Positions 1 to 6,698 of a stretch of 12,356 nucleotides of DNA are shown one piece after another. The notes beneath the pieces were generated by a model that was not told the origin of the DNA, ran no database searches, and was given only the letters and a program-made list of their open reading frames with translations. Each line of letters starts with the position of its first letter. The first letter of the stretch is position 1. The position numbers and the translations under genes were made by a program. Source of the stretch: an uncultured Eubacteriales bacterium (GTDB lineage Bacteria > Bacillota_A > Clostridia > Christensenellales > Aristaeellaceae); the NCBI GenBank assembly GCA_902766515.1, contig CACXEB010000273.1, forward strand, positions 1 through 12,356, given 5' to 3'.

Positions 1-361
<361 letters not shown>

Positions 362-398
362 ATCCCGCGCGCCTGAGCGGCATACCAGCCTTCTCCTC

Positions 399-429
399 CG
401 GCTCCGCCCGACGGCGGGGCCGTTTTTTT
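399..429 (+). terminator. Rho-independent terminator of metK
   Basis: A 10-bp stem (399-408 pairing with 413-422, one G-U pair) with a CGAC loop is followed at once by seven T residues (423-429). It lies 38 bases after the metK stop, the classic layout of an intrinsic terminator. Confidence 0.93.
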
Positions 430-437
430 GGGCCGTT

Positions 438-467
438 TTGACTTATGGTCCGTTCATAGTTTATAAG
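438..467 (+). promoter_or_regulatory. Possible upstream promoter of the Na/Pi transporter gene
   Basis: TTGACT (438-443) and TATAAG (462-467) are separated by 18 bases, each 5 of 6 to the sigma-A consensus. It lies just after the metK terminator and would give a leader of about 70 bases. It is an alternative to, or in tandem with, the promoter at 492-519. Consensus matching only. Confidence 0.35.
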
Positions 468-474
468 GTTTTAT

Positions 475-508
475 AATAATCATTTTTTATATTTACATAA
501 TGATTATT
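475..508 (+). promoter_or_regulatory. Inverted repeat over the transporter promoter, candidate operator
   Basis: AATAATCATT (475-484) and AATGATTATT (499-508) are perfect 10-bp inverted arms with a 14-base spacer, centre to centre 24 bp. The right arm lies inside the spacer of the promoter at 492-519 and the left arm lies just upstream of its -35. This fits a dimeric repressor site. The half-site is loosely like Fur-family half-sites, but the spacing is not the usual 7-1-7 pattern, so no regulator is named. Confidence 0.4.
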
Positions 509-519
509 TATGGTATAAT
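492..519 (+). promoter_or_regulatory. Extended -10 promoter of the Na/Pi transporter gene
   Basis: TTTACA (492-497) is followed after 16 bases by a perfect TATAAT (514-519). A TG one base upstream of it (511-512) makes an extended -10 element. The expected start of transcription is near 526, with the ribosome site directly following, so the leader would be only about 20 bases. Confidence 0.6.
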
Positions 520-545
520 ACCGGACAGGAGGAGGTTTTACAAGT

Positions 546-2174
546 ATGACAATTCTGGACTTTATATCCCTGCTGGGCGGCGTCGGTCTGTTCCTGTACG
601 GCATGACGCTGATGTCAAGCGGCCTCAAGAAGGCTGCGGGTGACCAGCTGCGGAATATCCTTGAGCGCGCTACCTCCAACAAGGCCATCAGCGTGGTCGT
701 CGGCATCGTGGTGACGATCCTGATCCAGAGCTCGTCCGCCACGGACATGATGGTCATCAGCTTTGTGAACTCAGGCCTGATGAAGCTGCCGCAGGCGATC
801 GGCGTCATCATGGGCGCCAACATCGGTACCACCATCACAGCGCAGATCACCGCCTTCAACCTGACGGCCCTGGCGCCGATCCTTGTGTTCCTGGGCTGCG
901 TCATGCACCTTTTCCTCAAGAAGCAGCAGCTTCAGCATATCGGCAGCATCATCCTCGGTTTCGGCATGCTGTTCGTCGGTATCGGCATGATGAAGACGGC
1001 CATCGTGCCGCTGTCGGAGAGCCCCAACTTCCAGCAGGTGCTGTCCACCCTGTCGCATCCCCTGCTGGCTGTACTGTTCGGCATCGCGTTCACCGCGCTG
1101 CTGCAAAGCGCCTCCTCCTCCGTCGTGATTTTCCAGGCTTTCGCCGAAGAGGGCCTGCTCAGCTATCAGCAGTGCGTCTACCTGGTCATCGGCGCCGCCA
1201 TCGGTTCCGTCACCCCCAACCTGCTGGCCTCGCTGACCGCGGGCCGCAACGGCAAACGTACGGCGCTGCTGAACCTGTATTTCAACCTCTTCCGGGCCGT
1301 CATCCTGCTGACCGCGGTCTCCGTTTTCCCGGGCATACTCACCTGGATCCAGTCGCTGTCGCCCGGCCTGGTGGCGCGTCAGGTCGCCAACACCCATACG
1401 CTCTTCTCCATCGCGGCCGTCCTGGTGGCCTTCCCCGTCTCCGGCATGTTTGTCCGCCTGGCCGAGAAGACCATCCCCCTCAAGCCCGGCGAACAGCAGG
1501 CCAGGGACGAGCAGAAGCTCATTTACCTGGTCAATGCCGAGCGCAGCATTCCCTCCGTCGCCATGAAGCAGGCGACGCTGGAGGTCAACCGCATGGGCGA
1601 GATCGCCCGCGACAACCTGTCCACCGCCCTGACCTACTTCTTTGACTCATCGAAGGAGGAACTGTTTACGCAGGTGATGGAGCGGGAGCAGACGGTCGAT
1701 TTCCTGGACCACGCCATCAGCGACAAGCTGGTCACGCTGCGCGGGCTGCAGATGTCCGACCATGACATATTCCGGCTTTCACGCATGTTCCGCGTGGTGT
1801 CCAATTTCGAGCGCATCAGCGACCACGCGGAAAACATCATCGAATTTGCCGCGCGGCTGAAGAACGCCGGCGTGAGCATTTCGGAAGCCGGCATGAAGGA
1901 GCTGCGCACGATGGCGGACGCCGTCATGGAGACGCTGGATGTCTCCATGGAGGTGTACGAGCAGGAAAAATTCGATCTGCTCCCCCGGGCGGAAGCCCTG
2001 GAGCAGCGGGTGGATGACATGCAGGAGCAGTTCGTCCAGAATCATATCGAACGGCTGATGTCCATGACCTGCCATCCGCTGAGCGGCGTCGTTTTCGCCG
2101 ATATGTGCACGGACCTGGAGCGCTGTTCCGACCAGGCGATCAACATCGCGACCGCGCTGACCACCACGCACTGA
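546..2174 (+). CDS. Na/Pi cotransporter family protein with C-terminal PhoU-like domain
   Basis: This 542-residue inner-membrane protein belongs to the PNaS (Na/Pi cotransporter, NptA/YjbB-like) family, expected to move phosphate with sodium. The N-terminal 310 residues are hydrophobic and hold the two family repeats. Repeat 1 has QSSSAT (61-66) and GANIGTT (90-96). Repeat 2 has QSASSS (187-192) and GAAIGS (216-221). From about residue 330 to 540 the protein is soluble and helical and resembles the PhoU fold, which in this family is cytoplasmic and thought to regulate the permease. The ATG at 546 is set by AGGAGGAGG at 527-535, ten bases upstream. The gene is a single transcription unit between two terminators. 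The second-repeat GAAIGS departs from the usual GANIGT, so substrate and direction of transport (uptake or phosphate export, as proposed for YjbB) are not settled. Confidence 0.9.
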   Translation: MTILDFISLLGGVGLFLYGMTLMSSGLKKAAGDQLRNILERATSNKAISVVVGIVVTILIQSSSATDMMVISFVNSGLMKLPQAIGVIMGANIGTTITAQITAFNLTALAPILVFLGCVMHLFLKKQQLQHIGSIILGFGMLFVGIGMMKTAIVPLSESPNFQQVLSTLSHPLLAVLFGIAFTALLQSASSSVVIFQAFAEEGLLSYQQCVYLVIGAAIGSVTPNLLASLTAGRNGKRTALLNLYFNLFRAVILLTAVSVFPGILTWIQSLSPGLVARQVANTHTLFSIAAVLVAFPVSGMFVRLAEKTIPLKPGEQQARDEQKLIYLVNAERSIPSVAMKQATLEVNRMGEIARDNLSTALTYFFDSSKEELFTQVMEREQTVDFLDHAISDKLVTLRGLQMSDHDIFRLSRMFRVVSNFERISDHAENIIEFAARLKNAGVSISEAGMKELRTMADAVMETLDVSMEVYEQEKFDLLPRAEALEQRVDDMQEQFVQNHIERLMSMTCHPLSGVVFADMCTDLERCSDQAINIATALTTTH

Positions 2175-2200
2175 CAGATACAAGCAATCAATGGCATGGC

Positions 2201-2230
2201 AAAGCCGGCCCGGGCAACCGGGCCGGCTTT
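2201..2230. terminator. Bidirectional terminator between the transporter gene and ftsH
   Basis: A perfect 13-bp stem (2201-2213 with 2218-2230) closes on a GCAA tetraloop, a stable GNRA loop on the plus-strand RNA. AAA and TTT at its two ends make it read similarly on both strands. It sits 26 bases after the transporter stop and 14 bases past the convergent ftsH stop, so it probably ends both units. The T tracts are short (three), so efficiency on either strand is uncertain. Confidence 0.82.
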
Positions 2231-2244
2231 GTCATGCAGCTTGG

Positions 2245-4170
2245 TTATTCAGCGGTTCCTTTTTCCGTTTTTTCCGTTGCTGCTTCGTTTGTTCCTTCAG
2301 GTTCCCCCTCCTCCAGCCGGACGGGCTGGTTCAGGATGAACATGAATTCCTCGCCGGTAATCGTTTCGCGCTCAAGCAGGTAAGCGGCCAGCTCGTCCAG
2401 CTTGGCGCGGTTATCGCTGAGGATCTCCCGCGCTTTTTCATGGGCTTCGCGGATGACGCTGTTGACCTCCCGGTCGATCAGCGTCGCAGTTTCCGCGCTG
2501 CACGCCAGGGAGGTATCTCCGCCAAGGTACTGGTTGGTCACCGTCTCCAGCGCCACCATGTCGAACTGCCTGGACATGCCGTAACGGGTGATCATCGCCC
2601 TGGCCAGCCGGGTCGCCTTCTCGATATCATTCGATGCCCCGGAGGTCACGGAACCGAAGACGATCTCCTCCGCTGTCCGGCCGCCGGTCAGCGTGGTCAG
2701 CTGGATCATCGCTTCCTCGCGGGACAGCAGCACCTTTTCGTCCTCTTCCACCTGCATGGTATAGCCCAGGGCGCCGCTGGTCCGCGGAATGATCGTGATC
2801 TTGGTGACCGGCGCCGCGTTTTTCTGCCTCGCGGCGACCAGCGCATGGCCGATTTCATGGTAGGCGATGATGCGCTTCTCGCGGTCCGAGATCACCGCGC
2901 CCTTGCGCTGGTAGCCCGCGATGACAGTTTCGACGCTCTCCATGAGGTCGTCCTGCGTGACCATGTCATGGCCCTCCCGGACCGCACGCAGGGCGGCTTC
3001 GTTGATGATGTTGGCCAGCTCAGCGCCGGACGCGCCCGAAGTCGCGCGGGCGATCGCGGACAGATCGATGCCGGGTGCCATCCGGACATCGCGCGCGTGC
3101 ACGTTCAGGATCGCGATACGTCCCTTCAGATCAGGCAGCTCGACCGGAATGCGCCGGTCAAAGCGGCCCGGGCGCAGGAGCGCCGGATCAAGGATCTCCG
3201 GCCGGTTGGTCGCCGCAAGGATGACGACGCCCTTGGCCGCGTCGAAGCCGTCCATTTCCGCGAGCAGCTGGTTCAGGGTCTGCTCCCGCTCGTCGTTGCC
3301 GCCGGAGATGCCCGCCGCTGCGTCACGCTTTTTGCCGATCGTATCGATTTCATCGATAAAGACGATGCAGGGCGCTTTTTCCGTGGCCTGCTTGAACAGG
3401 TCGCGCACCTTGGCGGCGCCCATGCCGACAAACATCTCGACAAACTCGGAGCCGCTGATGGAGAAGAACGGCACGCCCGCTTCGCCCGCGACCGCCTTGG
3501 CCAGCAGGGTTTTGCCCGTGCCTGGCGGTCCGACCAGCAAAGCGCCCTTGGGCAGCTTGGCGCCGATCTGCTTATACCGCTCGCCGTCGTGCAGGTAGCT
3601 CACGATTTCCTTCAGCTGCTCCTTCGCCTCATCCTGGCCGGCGACGTCCTTGAACGTTTTCCCGGTCTGGGACTCGATATAGATCTTGGCGTTTGCCTTG
3701 CCCAGCGACAGCACGTTCTGTCCTCCCGCGCCGTTCATCATGCGCGGCAGCAGCACCTGTCCCAGGACCATGAAGATGATGATCGGCAGGATCCAGGAGA
3801 TCAGGAATGCCATGAGCGGATTCGTCTGCGTCGGGATCTCGACGACGATCTCCACGCCGTTGCTGGTCAGCAGCTCCAAAAGGTTCGTATCATTCGGCCA
3901 GATATTCGATTTATAGATATGCCGTTCACCGGTCGTCGGGTTCTCTGTGATATAGGTCAGCGTCCTGTTCTCGTCGTCCAGGGCCGCGGAGGTGACTTTG
4001 AACCCGTTTTCCCCACTTTCAAGCGTTTTCAGCAGGGTTGTATAGGGTACTTCCTCCACCCGCGCGTTCAAAAGGGAAGGAAAAATGAACGCATTCGCCA
4101 AAAGCATGAAAATGACCACAAACAGAAGATAGGTGATGATCGGTTTGCTGTTGGGGTGTCCTTCTTTCAT
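2245..4170 (-). CDS. ftsH: ATP-dependent zinc metalloprotease FtsH
   Basis: FtsH is a membrane-bound hexameric AAA+ protease that extracts and degrades misfolded or regulatory membrane and cytoplasmic proteins. The 641-residue protein is full length for the family. It has a membrane helix at about 11-31, an extracytoplasmic domain to about 118, a second helix at about 119-141, and then the AAA+ module. That module has Walker A GPPGTGKT (214-221), the pore motif FVGM (247-250), Walker B IVFIDEID (269-276) and the second region of homology from TNRPE (321) to RPGRFDR (333-339). The zinc site is HEIGH (438-442) with the third ligand Asp515 in SNDIEKAT. Isoleucine replaces the usual alanine of HEAGH, which I recall from other Clostridia. 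The start is set by AGGAGG (4177-4182), six bases upstream. It is the last gene of the operon, 13 bases after the HlyD-like gene. This differs from the common Firmicute tilS-hpt-ftsH setting, so it may be a second copy. Confidence 0.96.
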   Translation of the reverse strand: MKEGHPNSKPIITYLLFVVIFMLLANAFIFPSLLNARVEEVPYTTLLKTLESGENGFKVTSAALDDENRTLTYITENPTTGERHIYKSNIWPNDTNLLELLTSNGVEIVVEIPTQTNPLMAFLISWILPIIIFMVLGQVLLPRMMNGAGGQNVLSLGKANAKIYIESQTGKTFKDVAGQDEAKEQLKEIVSYLHDGERYKQIGAKLPKGALLVGPPGTGKTLLAKAVAGEAGVPFFSISGSEFVEMFVGMGAAKVRDLFKQATEKAPCIVFIDEIDTIGKKRDAAAGISGGNDEREQTLNQLLAEMDGFDAAKGVVILAATNRPEILDPALLRPGRFDRRIPVELPDLKGRIAILNVHARDVRMAPGIDLSAIARATSGASGAELANIINEAALRAVREGHDMVTQDDLMESVETVIAGYQRKGAVISDREKRIIAYHEIGHALVAARQKNAAPVTKITIIPRTSGALGYTMQVEEDEKVLLSREEAMIQLTTLTGGRTAEEIVFGSVTSGASNDIEKATRLARAMITRYGMSRQFDMVALETVTNQYLGGDTSLACSAETATLIDREVNSVIREAHEKAREILSDNRAKLDELAAYLLERETITGEEFMFILNQPVRLEEGEPEGTNEAATEKTEKGTAE

Positions 4171-4183
4171 GGATGACCTCCTG

Positions 4184-5731
4184 TCAGAATAGTTTGACGA
4201 CCATGCCCTCGTACAGGACGCCGGTATTTTTCGGGATGATGTGGGTAATGTCCCCCTGGATGGATACGACCGTGACCTGCGTGAAGTAGTTATTGCCGTA
4301 TTCGTCCACGATGACCACGCCTGTCTGCCCCATCTGGTTGTACAGCGCCCGCGTCGGCACGGTCAGGCTGTCGACGTTTTCACCCAGCTGCACGTCGCAG
4401 GAGCGGATATACAGGATATCGCGCACCTCGCCGTTTTGTACGCGCAGGCGGACCAGCAGCTCGCCGCCCGCCCGGGTGAAGCTTTCGACCGTCGCGTCGA
4501 CGATCGTGTTTTCAAAGGACTCGATCAGCAGCTTGTAGGACTCCCCGATGATCGGCGTCCAGTCCGTATCGTCGCACAGCATCAGCACGGCCCACTCGCC
4601 TTCGTGCACGAGCCGGTAGATCGCCACGGTATTGCGTGTCGCCGCCGGGTTGCTCGGGATGTACCCGTTATACATCCGCCGGACTTCCGCCGGGGAATAC
4701 TCCCCATAGGTGTTCAGGTTCAGGACCGGCTCGTAGCCGTCCGTGTAGAAGCTCACGATGCCTTTGGAGTCCGCCGCGTACTGCTTGGTCCAGCTCGATA
4801 TGCGCTGCATCTGGTTGTTCTCGTCGTCATACAGACGCGAAAGCTTCTGGTCGTCCGGATATTTCTGCCGGAGGTAGGACTGGCGCGCCTGAAGCGTCTG
4901 TGTCAGCTGCTCCTCCTGGTTCAGGAGGTTGCCGCGCTGCTCCTGGATCATGACGCGCGTCGCCTTGGCCTCCTCCCGGACCTGCGTATCCAGGGTCGTC
5001 AGCCGGACATCCCGAGCCGCGCCGGTGTTTGAAATCAGGGTTTTGTGATACTCCTTGATCTGGTCCCGGTAGCGCTTCAGCGTGGTCAGCTCCCGGGTAT
5101 TGAAGCCGGAAGTATAGACGGTACAGATAATGGTCGTCCGGTCCACGTCCGTGCCTTCTTCGGCCGTATAGTCGATCTGGGAGATGCTCTCCTGCGTATA
5201 CACGGTTTCATCGCGCACCAGGATCGCGCTTCCCGTATACCGGGAAGAGAGCACGCCCGCGGAGACATACCCGTACATGGCGTCCTGCGGAGCGAAATGG
5301 CGGATCGCGATAAAAGCTGTGAATCCAAGCACCAGCACCGCCAGGATCACATAGGGCACGCCGGAACGTTTTTTCCGGGTGACGACGCCCGTACGCGGCA
5401 CATGGTAGCCGGGTTTGGCCGGGCCGTTGGAAACCGGCCGCTCCTCCTGCGCGGGATACGGATCCTCCTGAAGCGGCGGGGGCATCTGTCCTCCCTGCCG
5501 CTGCGGCTGCTGCCAGCCGTTCGGATATCCCTGCTGCCAGCCGTTCTGATACCCCTGCCGCTGCGGGTTTCCGCCCGGCGCGCCGCCGTCCTGCCACCCC
5601 GGCTGCTGTCCCTCCCCGGTCAGGGAAGGATCCAGCTGTACGGGCGGCGGCACGCTGCCCGCGGGCCGGTTGTATTGCTGCTGGCCGCCCCGGGGGGCAA
5701 AATACCTCTGGTCATCCTGATAAGACGGCAT
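4184..5731 (-). CDS. HlyD-like membrane fusion protein with Q/G/P-rich cytoplasmic N terminus
   Basis: This 515-residue protein resembles the HlyD-family adaptor-like proteins of Clostridia. Residues 1-115 are low-complexity, rich in Gln, Gly, Pro and Asn, with an 8-residue tandem repeat (GYQNGWQQ, GYPNGWQQ). RKKRS (119-123) then precedes one membrane helix at about 125-143, so the N terminus should be cytoplasmic and the rest outside. Residues 166-205 look like a first lipoyl-type half motif (TGSAILVRDETVYTQ). Residues 212-320 are charged, probably helical or coiled-coil. Residues 440-515 carry the VPTRAL and GVVIVDEYGN beta-rich end typical of adaptors, closing with GMVVKL. No ABC, RND or MFS pump gene is adjacent, so classical efflux is doubtful. 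The start lies one base after the preceding stop, and its ribosome site AAGGA is within the end of the upstream gene, implying coupled translation. Function not assigned. Confidence 0.75.
   Translation of the reverse strand: MPSYQDDQRYFAPRGGQQQYNRPAGSVPPPVQLDPSLTGEGQQPGWQDGGAPGGNPQRQGYQNGWQQGYPNGWQQPQRQGGQMPPPLQEDPYPAQEERPVSNGPAKPGYHVPRTGVVTRKKRSGVPYVILAVLVLGFTAFIAIRHFAPQDAMYGYVSAGVLSSRYTGSAILVRDETVYTQESISQIDYTAEEGTDVDRTTIICTVYTSGFNTRELTTLKRYRDQIKEYHKTLISNTGAARDVRLTTLDTQVREEAKATRVMIQEQRGNLLNQEEQLTQTLQARQSYLRQKYPDDQKLSRLYDDENNQMQRISSWTKQYAADSKGIVSFYTDGYEPVLNLNTYGEYSPAEVRRMYNGYIPSNPAATRNTVAIYRLVHEGEWAVLMLCDDTDWTPIIGESYKLLIESFENTIVDATVESFTRAGGELLVRLRVQNGEVRDILYIRSCDVQLGENVDSLTVPTRALYNQMGQTGVVIVDEYGNNYFTQVTVVSIQGDITHIIPKNTGVLYEGMVVKLF
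5507..5554 (-). repeat. 24-bp tandem repeat (2 copies) inside the HlyD-like gene
   Basis: Units 5507-5530 and 5531-5554 differ at only a few bases (both begin CTGCTGCCAGCCGTTC on the plus strand). They encode the consecutive octapeptides GYQNGWQQ and GYPNGWQQ in the cytoplasmic low-complexity segment. In-frame slippage could change the copy number without breaking the gene. Confidence 0.85.
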
Positions 5732-5732
5732 A

Positions 5733-6698
5733 TTATTCCTTCACTTCCCAATATTCAGGATGCTCTTCGATGTAGCGGACGGTATACCGGTACAGCGCCA
5801 GCTGGGTCTGCTGGCCGGCCACGCCCGTCTGCTCGATTCCCTGTGATTTCTGAAAGGCTTTGACCGCGTCCGTCGTGTGCGATCCGTAGGTCCCTGTCAC
5901 GTACGCTTCGTCGAGCAGTCCCACATCGCAGAGCATGCGCTGGAGCTTTTCCACCTTTCTGCCCTCGCAGCCGCCCTTGATGACCAGGTCCACCAGGTCA
6001 AACACCGTCCCGTAGCCCAGGATGGTCTCCTCCGTCAGCTTGTAGACGGTTTCCTGCACCCGGTCCGGCTTGTTGCCTTCCAGGGTATATACGCGCGTGT
6101 CCCCGTTCCGGTCCGTAGTGCAGTATTCCACCATGGCCACATGGGTCGTATCGCCCGCGGAACCGTTGGCGAAAAAGACCCAGTCTCCCGGCTGCGGCAC
6201 ATACGCGTTCTTGCCGAGCGGCTCATCATGGCCGATCAGCCACTGCGATCCCCATCCGGGGACCGTGCCGCGGCGCGCGATGTACCGTCCTTCCCTCAGG
6301 AACCACCGCATGCCGATGTTCTTGCTGCCGTACATCGGGTAATAGACCGTCAGGATCCTGGTGCCATACTGTACTTCCAATTGATCGACGCACCAGCAAA
6401 GGTACTCCGCACACCATTCCGCGGTCGGGTTTCCGGCCCATTGGCCGTACTTGGTGACGTTGCCCCGCTGCTCGCTGTAACCGATTTCCCCGCGCGCGAT
6501 CCTGAGCAGCCTCCGGACGTGCTCCGGCACAGGCCTGATCGGCGACACGATCGTTTCGCCGGCGGCGCTGAGCCGCTCCAGGTCGGATTCCGGCAGATCA
6601 ATCCACTCCGGGTCCGCCTGCGCTGCGGAGAGGCCCAGCATCATGGCCGCGCAGATCAGGGCTGTCAGCCAGATGATGTTTCGCTTGATCATTTTCAT
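5733..6698 (-). CDS. Exported CHAP-domain cell-wall hydrolase with peptidoglycan-binding domain
   Basis: This 321-residue protein probably cleaves peptidoglycan (amidase or endopeptidase) outside the membrane. Residues 1-28 form a signal peptide: basic MKMIKR, a hydrophobic core, and AQA before Asp29. Residues about 60-215 match a CHAP (NlpC/P60-like) fold. The likely nucleophile is Cys96 in EWCAEYLCWC, the partner His186 is in DTTHVAMVE, and a polar residue in TLEGN (206-209) could complete the site. The turn QPGDWVFF (169-176) is typical of the family. Residues about 243-302 match a PG_binding_1 three-helix domain (KVEKLQRMLCDVGLL, then AVKAFQKSQG). The ATG at 6698 overlaps the upstream stop by one base (TGATG), with a GAGGA about nine bases before it. 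A second in-frame ATG two codons on (MIKRN) is possible. The exact bond cut cannot be read from sequence. Confidence 0.82.
   Translation of the reverse strand: MKMIKRNIIWLTALICAAMMLGLSAAQADPEWIDLPESDLERLSAAGETIVSPIRPVPEHVRRLLRIARGEIGYSEQRGNVTKYGQWAGNPTAEWCAEYLCWCVDQLEVQYGTRILTVYYPMYGSKNIGMRWFLREGRYIARRGTVPGWGSQWLIGHDEPLGKNAYVPQPGDWVFFANGSAGDTTHVAMVEYCTTDRNGDTRVYTLEGNKPDRVQETVYKLTEETILGYGTVFDLVDLVIKGGCEGRKVEKLQRMLCDVGLLDEAYVTGTYGSHTTDAVKAFQKSQGIEQTGVAGQQTQLALYRYTVRYIEEHPEYWEVKE

Noticed and set aside
461..919. Minus-strand frame across the transporter promoter and 5' end
   Set aside because: Antisense to well-conserved transporter motifs and reaching into promoter DNA; no plausible product.
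2191..4176. 661-codon open frame on the plus strand opposite ftsH
   Set aside because: Mirror of the ftsH codon pattern in GC-rich DNA: composition rich in Arg, His, Asp and Gln, no domain, while ftsH on the other strand is unmistakable.
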